From positions 1 through 34,783 of the forward strand of contig JAONJW010000026.1 in NCBI GenBank assembly GCA_028377305.1: DNA of 34,783 bases. Reading direction: 5' to 3'. Shown here in pieces: positions 25,643 through 34,735 of this stretch. The DNA is from Prolixibacteraceae bacterium (lineage in GTDB: Bacteria; Bacteroidota; Bacteroidia; Bacteroidales; Prolixibacteraceae). Every line of letters starts with the position of its first letter. Within the stretch, counting starts at the first letter, position 1. Position numbers and translations under genes: made by a program. A model generated the notes under the pieces. The model searched no databases. It was not told the origin of the DNA and saw only the letters and a list, made by a program, of their open reading frames with translations.

Positions 25643-26569
25643 ATGGTGAAAAATCACAATAATATTCAAGATTATACCAAACAGTTTAATTCTAAAAAAC
25701 TTGTAATCGACAATGATTTCTACCTCTGTTATATCAAAAATAAAGAATTCCATGATGACCAAGACCTAACTCAATTAAAGCAACTACACAGCAGATCATT
25801 CTTTGAAATTTCAATTATTATAAATGACCCGATGTTGGTTCAGATTGGTGACGACATATCACTCTCATCATATAATGTAATTGAGGTAATATCTCCATTT
25901 CAGTTCTTTTCGATTCGACCAATACATAAATTTAAAAAGCGATCAGACTTAAGTGAAATCTACACAATATTCTTTAACGCAAAATTCCTTGGAAACAAAA
26001 TTAATGATGATGACATTCTCAACAGGTATCCATTTTTTAAACTCCATACCCGACCACGTTATTCATTAACACAAGAAGAACTAAATTCATTTCTAAATAT
26101 TGTTTCATGTATTAGCCTAGAATCAAAGTCGAATTCATTACAATACAAAGAATTATTAAGAAGTTATCTAAAATTAGTATTACTAAAAATATCCCATTTA
26201 ACATTAAATATTAAACCGAGTACATACTTCAGAAGATCTGATAAAATTACATCAAAGTTTGAACTCCTTTTATCAAGCTACTCAGCCCCATTTTTATCAA
26301 TCCCACAGTATGCCTCAATGATAAATATAAGTCCATCCTATTTAACCGAATCAGTAAAAACAACAACAGGTAAAAGTGCGCAACAATTATTAATGGAGTA
26401 TAAAATATTACTTGCAAAGTCGCTAGTAAAAGACGAAGAGCTGACTATAACTCAAATTGCTGAGCAAATTGGTTTCAGTGACAACTCAAATTTTGTTAAG
26501 TTTTTTAAGAAATATACAGGTGTACCCCCTTTAAAATTCAGACGACTCCACTCAAGTGCAACTACATAG
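25643..26569 (+). CDS. AraC-family transcriptional regulator
   Basis: A regulator of about 308 aa. The open frame extends back to an ATG at 25439 inside the opposite-strand SMR gene, but that extension would cover the promoter region. The ATG at 25643, shortly after a TATATTTC -7-like element, gives the normal layout. The N-terminal domain (about residues 1-190) resembles the cupin-like ligand domain of Bacteroidota AraC proteins (I-D-N-D-F-Y-L-C near the start). The C-terminal domain carries two helix-turn-helices: SIPQYASMINISPSYLTESV and LTITQIAEQIGFSDNSNFVK, ending FFKKYTGVPPLKFRR. It probably regulates the divergent SMR exporter, itself, or the GH3 gene downstream; the ligand is unknown. 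Confidence 0.88.
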   Translation: MVKNHNNIQDYTKQFNSKKLVIDNDFYLCYIKNKEFHDDQDLTQLKQLHSRSFFEISIIINDPMLVQIGDDISLSSYNVIEVISPFQFFSIRPIHKFKKRSDLSEIYTIFFNAKFLGNKINDDDILNRYPFFKLHTRPRYSLTQEELNSFLNIVSCISLESKSNSLQYKELLRSYLKLVLLKISHLTLNIKPSTYFRRSDKITSKFELLLSSYSAPFLSIPQYASMINISPSYLTESVKTTTGKSAQQLLMEYKILLAKSLVKDEELTITQIAEQIGFSDNSNFVKFFKKYTGVPPLKFRRLHSSATT

Positions 26570-26777
26570 TCATATAAGATTACACATTTAATTTTACATT
26601 TTCATATGTTTCGGTCTACATCTCAATAATACTTTTCATGTTCTTTTGAACATTCTATACAACTTTATATACGATTATACACATTTAATTCAAAAAAAAA
26701 TATCATATTTGCAATAGATTCCGTTCCGGTCTGTTGTGGTTCGGTATTTGAGCATAACCAATAAAAAACGATATTCG

Positions 26778-29105
26778 ATGACGATCAAAAGAAACATTAT
26801 TCTTATTCTAATCTTTTTTTGCTTTCTACAAGTTGTAGAAGCAAAGAAGAAGTATCCATATCAAGACCCATCACTAGATGTAAAAACACGTGTTGATGAC
26901 CTTTTAGGAAGAATGACTCTAGAAGAGAAAGTCGCTCAACTTCATCAAGGAAGTGTCTCTAGAAAACTAAAAGATGAAAAAGTGACAGAAAAGGTCATTA
27001 AAGAAACTTTTGGAGATAATAGTATTGGAACTTTAGAAAGTCCTTTCATTCACACTGAGAATATTGCTGTAGTATATAATAAAGTCCAGAAATATCTTAT
27101 TGAGAAAACTCGATTAGGGATCCCAGCTCTATTGATAGCTGAGACACTACACGGTCATCTTGCAATTGGTGCTACTGTATTTCCTCAGAGTATTGCTGTC
27201 GGTGCCACTTGGAATACCGAACTCACACGCCAAATGGGACAAGCAATTGCAAAGGAAGCAAGTTCCGTTGGAGTTAAACAAGCTCTAGCGCCAGTTCTAG
27301 ACCTTTCTAAGGATCAAAGGTATGGACGTGTTGAAGAGTGCTATGGTGAAGATCCTTATTTAGTTTCCCGCTTGGGGGTTGCATATATCACAGGTATGCA
27401 AGGTAAATCTCCAGAATCAATAGGACACGATAATGTTTTATGCATGGCAAAGCACTTTGCTGCATATTCTGTTCCTAACGGAGGGATCAATCTTGGCCCT
27501 GCCCTAATTGGAGAACGTGAACTTCGCACATATCATCTCCCTGCATTTGAAGCAGCAGTAAAAGAGGCTAAAGTTGCGGCTATTATGCCATCATATAACG
27601 AACTAGACGGAATACCTGCGCATACCAATCCTTTTTTACTACATGACATTCTTAGAAAAGAATGGGGATTTGATGGATTCGTATTTTCAGATTATGAAGG
27701 TATTGACATGCTTCACTATTTCCAAAAAGTAGCAAAAGATCGTAAGGATGCTGCCCTACAGAGTATCAAGGCAGGCGTAGATCTAGAAGCACCTAATGAT
27801 GATTGCTACAGCAATCTAAAAGCCTTGGTAAAAGAAAACAAGGTTGATATAACTTTAATTGATCGCTCTGTACGACGTGTTCTTGAAGCAAAATTTAAAG
27901 CAGGACTGTTTGAGAATCCATACGTTGATGAGAAACTAGTAAAAAAAGTAATGAAACAAAAAGAACACGTTGCACTATCGCAAACAATTGCTGAAGAAGC
28001 AGTAGTTCTTTTAAAGAATAAAGATAATATCCTTCCTCTCAATCCTAGTAATCTAAAAATTGCTCTTTGTGGACCAAATGCAGACAAAGTGCAATTCGGT
28101 GATTATAGTTATTCAAAGAAAAAAGAAAGTGGTATAACTTTACTAGAAGGTCTTACAGATAAACTAGGTGGTTCTAAAATATTATACACTGAAGGTTGTG
28201 ATCTAACAAACCTAAACAAAGGGGGATTTGACCAAGCAATTACAAATGCAGAAAAGAGTGATGTAGTTGTCGTTGCAGTAGGTGGAACCTCTGCTATCCT
28301 TTCGGGTATTGGATGGGGTGGAGGAACTTCATCTATCAACACATGTGGAGAAGGATTTGACCGTTCTTCACTTGGGTTACCAGGGATTCAATTGGACTTA
28401 GTAAAAGCCCTAAAACAAACAGGAAAACCTGTTGTTGTTGTAATGATAAATGGTCGTGGATATTCTATCCCTTGGTTAAAGGATAATGTAGATGGAATTG
28501 TTGAGGCATGGTATCCAGGAGAAAAAGGAGGTGATGCAATTGCAAATATTCTTCTGGGGAAGATAAATCCATCTGGGAAACTACCGATCTCGATGCCTCG
28601 TTCTGCTGGGCACTCTCCATCAAACTATAACCATAAGCCTTCGGGACATGGATTCTATCACAAACCCGGAACTCCTCAGAAGCCAGGACGTGATTATGTA
28701 TTTTCTTCACCAAGTCCGTTATACGCTTTTGGGTTTGGTCTAAGCTATACAAAATTCAATATCAACAACTTAAACATTGACAAAGAGAAATATAACCAGA
28801 ATGACACAATTCATGTTTCTGTAAAAGTACAGAACAAAGGAGATAGAAAGGGTAAAGAAGTAATCCAACTATATGTACGTGATAAATTTAGCTCAGTAAC
28901 CACTCCTGTTCAGTCACTAAAGGCATTTAAAAAAGTAGCACTTGAAAAAGGGCAAACTAAAACAGTAGAATTCTCTATTCCAGTGAGTGAACTTCATTTG
29001 ATAAATAGACAAATGGAGAAAGAGGTGGAAGCTGGAGAATTCGAAATCCAGATTGGCAATAGTTCCGACAATATCTTTGTTCGCAAAAATATTGAAGTTC
29101 TATAG
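26778..29105 (+). CDS. Secreted GH3 glycoside hydrolase (beta-glucosidase-like)
   Basis: A 775-aa retaining glycosidase. The frame begins at a GTG (26736) without a leader; the ATG at 26778 precedes a signal peptide (KRNIILILIFFCFLQVVEA), so it is used. The (beta/alpha)8 domain (about 45-370) shows AKHFAAY and GFDGFVFSDYEG, with catalytic Asp305. The alpha/beta sandwich domain (about 390-600) follows, then a fibronectin-III-like domain (about 660-770, EVIQLYVRDKFSS). The length and three-domain order match Bacteroidota GH3 beta-glucosidases/xylosidases; the sugar released is uncertain. A strong terminator follows, and the upstream AraC protein may regulate it. Confidence 0.94.
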   Translation: MTIKRNIILILIFFCFLQVVEAKKKYPYQDPSLDVKTRVDDLLGRMTLEEKVAQLHQGSVSRKLKDEKVTEKVIKETFGDNSIGTLESPFIHTENIAVVYNKVQKYLIEKTRLGIPALLIAETLHGHLAIGATVFPQSIAVGATWNTELTRQMGQAIAKEASSVGVKQALAPVLDLSKDQRYGRVEECYGEDPYLVSRLGVAYITGMQGKSPESIGHDNVLCMAKHFAAYSVPNGGINLGPALIGERELRTYHLPAFEAAVKEAKVAAIMPSYNELDGIPAHTNPFLLHDILRKEWGFDGFVFSDYEGIDMLHYFQKVAKDRKDAALQSIKAGVDLEAPNDDCYSNLKALVKENKVDITLIDRSVRRVLEAKFKAGLFENPYVDEKLVKKVMKQKEHVALSQTIAEEAVVLLKNKDNILPLNPSNLKIALCGPNADKVQFGDYSYSKKKESGITLLEGLTDKLGGSKILYTEGCDLTNLNKGGFDQAITNAEKSDVVVVAVGGTSAILSGIGWGGGTSSINTCGEGFDRSSLGLPGIQLDLVKALKQTGKPVVVVMINGRGYSIPWLKDNVDGIVEAWYPGEKGGDAIANILLGKINPSGKLPISMPRSAGHSPSNYNHKPSGHGFYHKPGTPQKPGRDYVFSSPSPLYAFGFGLSYTKFNINNLNIDKEKYNQNDTIHVSVKVQNKGDRKGKEVIQLYVRDKFSSVTTPVQSLKAFKKVALEKGQTKTVEFSIPVSELHLINRQMEKEVEAGEFEIQIGNSSDNIFVRKNIEVL

Positions 29106-29141
29106 CTAGATTTCATTATTATTCGTATTTATTCTCAATTG

Positions 29142-29181
29142 CGCTGGCAATGTTTTTTACAAAAACATGTCAGCGTTTTTT
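29142..29181 (+). terminator. Terminator of the GH3 gene
   Basis: A stem of about 15 bp (29142-29157 with 29161-29175), with one bulged A and one G-U pair on the plus strand, is followed by TTTTTT. It starts 36 nt after the GH3 stop. Confidence 0.8.
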
Positions 29182-29520
29182 ATGTCCATCACTAAATGTT
29201 TATACGATAAATAGAGACGAGCTAATCTTGGGAATTAGATTTTTCAACTTATGTAAATTAGATATCTACAGCATCCAAACGTTTGATTACCACAATATAC
29301 ATCTTAACATATTGGCAAGTATAGTATACTAGAAGACGAGGCTTGAGGACTGAAATACACAACAACTTTAAACAGACACACACATTTATAGTTTAAATAA
29401 TAAGTCAGAAGTTTACACAAACTTTCTTCTTTTTTATTGTTCTCTTACTTATGTAGTTTATCTTTTAGATTATTGCATTGAGATTCCATAAATTTAAGAA
29501 CTCCTATATCATTTAAATCC

Positions 29521-29900
29521 ATGGGGAAAGCTAAAGTGGAAGAACCCGACTCTGACATCTAAGTTATAGCAATTGATGAGATCTTATACAAGAAAGGACA
29601 CAACTATATTATTTGCATGTCTAAATGTACGTAAAGCTATACATATTTGAGAAGGTATAGAAACAGAAAACATCACTCTATGCTCTAAGATTACATCTCA
29701 TCCAAAAGATGACAAACACGAGTCAATATGATTGCACAAAACAAGTCTGATGTTATGCGTTTCCATCAATTTTCAATGATATTCAAGAGCATCTTACAGA
29801 GTGTCTATTACTTTTGACAACTTTCTTATCATGAGATTATGAATGAAATAGTAGATCTAAGAGTTCTTATCTAGGGCGAAGAGTGTTAAAAATAAGATGA
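29521..29900 (+). pseudogene. Decayed ISL3-family transposase remnant
   Basis: Translating the plus strand from 29521 gives PDSDI-stop-VIAIDEILYKKGHNY. This matches the conserved ISL3 transposase segment (P-D-L-S-x-L-x-V-I-G-I-D-E-x-x-x-K-K-G-H-x-Y) but with an internal stop. About 45 nt later the match continues in another frame as EGIETENITL, close to the E-G-R-x-x-E-T-L motif. Farther on, a frame around 29740-29790 reads SDVMRFHQF, similar to the D-x-F-H transposase motif. Several stops and frameshifts make it non-functional. No terminal inverted repeats or target duplication could be found. Recognition is by eye and each piece is short. Confidence 0.45.
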
Positions 29901-29960
29901 ACTTCACAAAGAAATACTCTTCCCAAAATGGATGGGGAACAATATTAATTAAAACAACAC

Positions 29961-30611
29961 TTATTCTTGTTTATATAAATGGATACGATACTTGATCTTG
30001 GAAAAAACTCGTAATTGTCTTTTTTTAGGACATTGTTGTGCACACCCCAACAATACCCTTATATATCGCTTTTCTGATGCCCTTTGATCTGAATATATTT
30101 GTGCGATAGGAGAAGGATACCACCTATTTGATGAATAGTATTCATCATCAATATAGAATTTAGAAGCTTCTGCACCATAAACATCTGAAATTGGAGGTTG
30201 AGCAGGATAAATCAATAGATTATCATAAGTTACGTATACCACTTCCATAATCTCAATTGAGGGAGAAGCATCTATAGGAATCTCAAATAAATCATTTCTC
30301 ATCGGGAGTGCAGGTAGACCTTCTTTACCCATTTTCCCAACCCTTGGTATATGCATATAATACAAGTCTCCAACCGGACTTTTTCTTCTCACAATCTTTC
30401 CACCAAAAAAACTGTAAGTTACATCAATATAGTCATTATATATTTTCCTCTCACCTATTGGCTCTTTATAAATTTCACTTGTCCCTAATCTTGGCTCTAA
30501 AGCTGAAAGATAACTAGAATCCTTATAATCTTGAGTAACACCGCAAGATGAAAAAAAAATAACAATATTAAGACATAACATTATGCGAAAAAGAGCTCGA
30601 GTAGTATTCAT
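29961..30611 (-). CDS. Lipoprotein resembling a stand-alone gingipain (C25) propeptide
   Basis: A 216-aa predicted lipoprotein (lipobox FFSSC, Cys23). The central part reads PRVGKMGKEGLPALPMRND then FEIP and LLIYPAQPP, which resembles the N-terminal propeptide domain of peptidase C25 (gingipain) proteins: G-x-P-x-L-P, then a P-A-x-x-P-type segment and a final strand-rich tail of the form R-V-x-x-x-x-x-P-x-x-x-x-L-x-V-x-x-x-I. The protein stops where the propeptide would end, with no caspase-like protease domain. It could be a genuine stand-alone protease inhibitor or the 5' remnant of a truncated protease gene, since IS debris lies just downstream. Family assignment is by eye and uncertain. 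Upstream on the same strand is the HzsA-like gene, separated by a terminator. Confidence 0.7.
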   Translation of the reverse strand: MNTTRALFRIMLCLNIVIFFSSCGVTQDYKDSSYLSALEPRLGTSEIYKEPIGERKIYNDYIDVTYSFFGGKIVRRKSPVGDLYYMHIPRVGKMGKEGLPALPMRNDLFEIPIDASPSIEIMEVVYVTYDNLLIYPAQPPISDVYGAEASKFYIDDEYYSSNRWYPSPIAQIYSDQRASEKRYIRVLLGCAQQCPKKRQLRVFSKIKYRIHLYKQE

Positions 30612-30740
30612 TGTTTGATATTATATAGTTTATAAGAGCAAAATAATAAAAATACATATATAATCCTTGTATTTTCGGATCTGATTGCCTGTTATATTCC
30701 AATCTAAGGTCTTGTTTTGAAGGAAATATTAGAAATGAAA

Positions 30741-30770
30741 AGAGAGAATATCCCAAATGATATTCTCTCT
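30741..30770 (-). terminator. Terminator of the HzsA-like fusion gene
   Basis: Perfect 12-bp arms (30741-30752 and 30759-30770) surround a 6-nt loop, followed on the minus strand by a T-rich stretch (TTTCATTT). It begins 23 nt past the stop codon at 30794. Confidence 0.75.
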
Positions 30771-30793
30771 CAACCTATTATTTTACTAGAATT

Positions 30794-33700
30794 CTATTCT
30801 TCAATGATAATACGGAATCCAACTTTTGTCACTTTCTGCCAAGGATAGTAGAAATTGCGTATTTGAGGGGTAGACTTTTCTGGTCTATCTCTCCAAGAAC
30901 CACCTTTAACAATCTTGAATTCTTTCGAAGCATCTACATAAGACGTTCGAGTCCACTCTGCCACATTACCTAACATATCATATAATCCCCATGCATTTGG
31001 CTCGTATGATTTCACTTTAGCAGTCAACATCTCTTTGTCATCCACATGATGTGCACGTGGAATAAAGTCATAATATGGGCGTAACCAGTGGTTCTTACTC
31101 ATAGGTTTCGGATTCACTCCGATCACTGCCATATTTGCTAACTGATCGTCTGCAAAGTTTTCATATTTAGAAAAATCCGAATTAATTGAACCAAACCAAA
31201 ACCCTTGATCCGTTCCGCATTTTGCAGCCCATTCCCACTGTTGCTCTGTAGGTAACTTCACCTCCACTCCATTCTTCTTCGATAAGACTTCACAGAACTT
31301 ATTTGCTTCGTTCCAGCTCACTCTAATCACAGGTTGCGTTGGTTTATTTGCAGGATAACCCGCAGTTGTATGGTCCTTCCACTGTTGTGCTATAAAACGA
31401 CTATCATGTTCTGGAAAGATCGCTCTATATTCCCCATTAGAGATTTCCGACTCACTCATCCAGAAGCCTTTTTTTATTTTTACTTTCTTTTGTACCATCT
31501 GATGGATCTGAAGATCTTGGCCTACCGATACGAATGTCCCTTTCGGAACATACACCATTTTAATATTCATTCCGGGAGCTATTTCAAGAAATTTCGTTTT
31601 TGCTTTTGAGACCATCTCCCTCGCTTTATCCTGATCGAAAGGCCATTTACGAACACTCAAAGATGTCATTTCATTCTCTTCAATTGCCTCTGGCATTACT
31701 GTCTTAATAGAACCTTGTGCCTCTAGATATTTCGCATAATCATCAATCTCTTTTTCCCAATCGACAGAAAGATTATTGTATTTCTTCATCAACTCTTGAC
31801 GACGACATACCTGATCAATTCCTTCTAATACATTGCTTTTAAATGTCCCATGATAAGGGGCATTAAAGTCAATCCAATTATAAAGCGATTGCCACTCTTT
31901 ATCGTCTAATTCCACTCCATGATGACCTTTCTTCAACAACTGAATTAAATCACTCGTATTAGCATGATACTCCATTGGCTTCATTACATGGATATCAGCC
32001 TCCGGCCCCTGACGTCTTACATAAGGGTGAAGTGCCAAATAGCTCTTTCCAAACCCAATTTTATTATCAATTGAAGAATCTTTAAAGTTTGCTAATCCAT
32101 TACTTCCATCATGACAACCAATACATTTTCTATCCAACACTGGTTGTATTTCCAACTCAAATGTAAATGACCGTGTTCCACCTTCAGGTAGAGTAATAGC
32201 TACCGGTTTCTTACGTGAAGCAATCGTATACTTCGGACGTGCAATTGTATTTTGATGTTCATGACATCCCACACATGAAACAACCTCACCAGGCATGGCA
32301 GTCATCCAGCTTCTCATCCACTGAATAGCTGCTCCATCTTCATCTAATGGTTGCATTGATATCGGTAAATTTGCAGGGATCTTAAACATTACCGATCCAT
32401 CTTCCTCTACTGGAACTGTCCCGAGCAAACGTTTCATATCCCATCCACTCTGAATACCTTGTGCTGCGTGATTTGAAGGAGATTTAATATAAGCATATTC
32501 ATATGCAAAGATTCGCAGCTTTTTCACAGTACCGCGAGGCACACCCTGCAACCCTTGCCCTTCATAAATATCTTGAATATAGACAGTTGCATCTTTTTTA
32601 TCCACTTTAACTTTCTCAGGGATAACTGGAGGAGTTTCTCTCTTCTGAACAGGAATGATATCGCAATAACCAATAGATTCATCTAATGCAATTGGAGTCA
32701 TATTATCGTATATATCTACAAGATAAATACCCCATAAAGCGTCCTTATCAAGTTTTGCAGAAACTACAAAATATTTATCATTTAAAGGATAAGGCTTTAA
32801 AAATTGAGGCCATACTCCATCTACTAATCTATCAGCAATCGTAGGAATCACTTTTCGATCTTTAAAAGGTATTTCTTGCACTACACCTTTCTCTTCCTGA
32901 CGCCCTTTTGTTGGATCAAAAATAATCAATCTACCGGACCTAACCGTTCCATGATGACCTGAAACGACAGCAATAAATTTATTCGAATTTTTACCTGGAA
33001 GAGGCTGTGCATCAAACATCGAATTTGGCCAATAAGATCCACTACCATAAAGTTCTTTCTTATTGGTCCCATCTGGATTCATATGCATCATTATACGAGA
33101 AAAGTAGTGGGTGTTATCCGTATACTCCCAGCGTAAATACATCACCTTGCCATTATTCATTACAACTGGATCCCAATCATTATCTTGTCCAAAATTCAAA
33201 CGTCTAAGATTCTTTGTTTTTGGGTCATACAATGATAAATTGGCTACTCTTGAACTCCCATTTACACATGGAACCCCATTATAACCTAAAGTTGCATCAA
33301 CAATTATTTTTCCATTAGGTAGGTAAGTTCCATCATAAAAATCAACATCACCATCTTCAATATCAGAAACAAGATGTAAATTTTTGGCATCAGTATTTAT
33401 TTCAAATAAGTCCCAATTATTTTGATCACTAATAGAACTAAATAAAATTCGTTCACCATCCCAATTGAGTTCAACATCTGTAATAGGATAATCCATTTTT
33501 GGTTTATACACCTCACGTTTCTGAATATCTCCACAAAGGTTACTTAACTCAACCAACTCACAGTCATAACCTCTTTTTCTCTTTGCCGAATGAACAGTCC
33601 AGTTGCTTGGTGGTAGCCCCATCTGACTTGCATTAATACGACGAGCTTGTATCGGGTCAAAATGATATTGTACGGTCAACAACTTATCTCCATCAAGAAG

Positions 33701-34735
33701 TTTATTTCCTAACAATAAAGCTCTTTGAGTTTCTAAAATCTTATATGCCGTTGCCAACGCAGCCTCATCATAATGATAAATACCTCTTTTCACGACCTCT
33801 AAATTTTGTCTAATAAAAGTAACATCCTTCATCTTCTTATTAAGCTCTGCTTTATGACCTGCGTACATGTCTTTTAAAGCCAACTCAATAGAATTAGGTT
33901 TCACCCAAACGATCAAACTCTGCAACTTTTTAATTTCCTGAATCAGTGGAATCAAATCAAGCAGTGCTTTTCTCTGCTCATCTCCAGCTAAGTTTGATGT
34001 TGCATTTATTTTTTCATTAAAAAAGCTTGAATTGTTTAAGGACTTCGCCAAATTCAAAACGGATGGTTTTACTAGCAGCACATCATTGTTTGCAAACCAA
34101 TAAGGCAATCCTACTTTTCCTGGATTGATTGCACCAAAGAATACTGGGTAATCTTTTCTTGATTCTTGAATAAGATCAATAGGATCTTTTTTTGTTATTA
34201 AGAATTGTATTGAAGCCTGCTTTTGTGCAATATCACTTATAACTACCTCTGCTTCAAATTTCTTATATTTTTTATTCAAAGGAAGTCTTTGAAGCGTATT
34301 TCCATTCACATAAAAAGCATTCTTCTGAACTTCCCCATTGTATTTTAAATTCCAATTACGTCTATTCTTCTTCCAGGAAGGTTTCCATCCATAATATTTT
34401 GAAAAACTTCCCTCTTCAATTCTTACTGTATCCCCTTTAGTTGTAATTAGGATAGGGTTAATCCACAAAGCATCATCAGTCTGATTTCCATCTTTAGTGG
34501 TCCATGATTGAAGTACAATCTGTTTTAGTCCAGATACATCAACCGATATTTTTTCTGACATGCCTTTATGCATCACCGCTGACACATACATAGGTCTATC
34601 GTTCTTAATCTCGTTCTGATATGCCGATCGTTTTTGCAACAAATCGGTACTCCAGCTGTCACATCTCTTTTCTGCAAATAGATTCAGTGTCAGGAGAAAG
34701 CAAGACGCTGTCACGATTAGTGTTTTAAACTTCAT
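30794..34735 (-). CDS. Secreted HzsA-like multihaem protein fused to NPCBM-like and FGE-like domains
   Basis: A 1313-aa secreted protein. Visible parts in order are: a signal peptide (1-21); an NPCBM-like carbohydrate-binding sandwich (about 45-182); a linker with helical segments (about 185-350); a WD/PD40-type beta-propeller (about 355-700) with repeats such as ITDVELNWDGERILFSS and FDAQPLPGKNSNKFIAVVSGHHG, resembling hydrazine synthase alpha (HzsA)-related proteins; two c-type haem sites CVGCH (821-825) and CIGCH (871-875); and a C-terminal FGE-sulfatase/SUMF1 domain (about 1055-1313: KKGFWMSESEISNGEYR, GLYDMLGNVAEWT, VKGGSW). The expected catalytic Cys pair after GGS is replaced (GGSWRDRPEK), so formylglycine formation is unlikely. 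HzsB and HzsC are absent, so hydrazine synthesis is not implied. Likely a periplasmic redox or glycan-associated protein; its function is unknown. Confidence 0.85.
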   Translation of the reverse strand: MKFKTLIVTASCFLLTLNLFAEKRCDSWSTDLLQKRSAYQNEIKNDRPMYVSAVMHKGMSEKISVDVSGLKQIVLQSWTTKDGNQTDDALWINPILITTKGDTVRIEEGSFSKYYGWKPSWKKNRRNWNLKYNGEVQKNAFYVNGNTLQRLPLNKKYKKFEAEVVISDIAQKQASIQFLITKKDPIDLIQESRKDYPVFFGAINPGKVGLPYWFANNDVLLVKPSVLNLAKSLNNSSFFNEKINATSNLAGDEQRKALLDLIPLIQEIKKLQSLIVWVKPNSIELALKDMYAGHKAELNKKMKDVTFIRQNLEVVKRGIYHYDEAALATAYKILETQRALLLGNKLLDGDKLLTVQYHFDPIQARRINASQMGLPPSNWTVHSAKRKRGYDCELVELSNLCGDIQKREVYKPKMDYPITDVELNWDGERILFSSISDQNNWDLFEINTDAKNLHLVSDIEDGDVDFYDGTYLPNGKIIVDATLGYNGVPCVNGSSRVANLSLYDPKTKNLRRLNFGQDNDWDPVVMNNGKVMYLRWEYTDNTHYFSRIMMHMNPDGTNKKELYGSGSYWPNSMFDAQPLPGKNSNKFIAVVSGHHGTVRSGRLIIFDPTKGRQEEKGVVQEIPFKDRKVIPTIADRLVDGVWPQFLKPYPLNDKYFVVSAKLDKDALWGIYLVDIYDNMTPIALDESIGYCDIIPVQKRETPPVIPEKVKVDKKDATVYIQDIYEGQGLQGVPRGTVKKLRIFAYEYAYIKSPSNHAAQGIQSGWDMKRLLGTVPVEEDGSVMFKIPANLPISMQPLDEDGAAIQWMRSWMTAMPGEVVSCVGCHEHQNTIARPKYTIASRKKPVAITLPEGGTRSFTFELEIQPVLDRKCIGCHDGSNGLANFKDSSIDNKIGFGKSYLALHPYVRRQGPEADIHVMKPMEYHANTSDLIQLLKKGHHGVELDDKEWQSLYNWIDFNAPYHGTFKSNVLEGIDQVCRRQELMKKYNNLSVDWEKEIDDYAKYLEAQGSIKTVMPEAIEENEMTSLSVRKWPFDQDKAREMVSKAKTKFLEIAPGMNIKMVYVPKGTFVSVGQDLQIHQMVQKKVKIKKGFWMSESEISNGEYRAIFPEHDSRFIAQQWKDHTTAGYPANKPTQPVIRVSWNEANKFCEVLSKKNGVEVKLPTEQQWEWAAKCGTDQGFWFGSINSDFSKYENFADDQLANMAVIGVNPKPMSKNHWLRPYYDFIPRAHHVDDKEMLTAKVKSYEPNAWGLYDMLGNVAEWTRTSYVDASKEFKIVKGGSWRDRPEKSTPQIRNFYYPWQKVTKVGFRIIIEE

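Larger units (their letters stand above)
29106..29960. other. 855-bp gene-poor stretch holding a terminator and IS debris
   Basis: The first 80 bp carry the GH3 terminator. From about 29190 to 29515 I see no coding signal. From about 29521 to 29900 there are broken pieces of an ISL3-like transposase, listed separately. This is the longest stretch without an intact gene in the window. Confidence 0.6.

Noticed and set aside
29150-29332. 60-aa plus-strand ORF after the GH3 gene
   Set aside because: It starts inside the GH3 terminator hairpin and has no protein-like features.
30794-34735. Interpretation as a genuine hydrazine synthase subunit (anammox)
   Set aside because: The HzsB/HzsC genes and other anammox context are missing, and the extra NPCBM-like and FGE-like domains do not occur in the enzyme.
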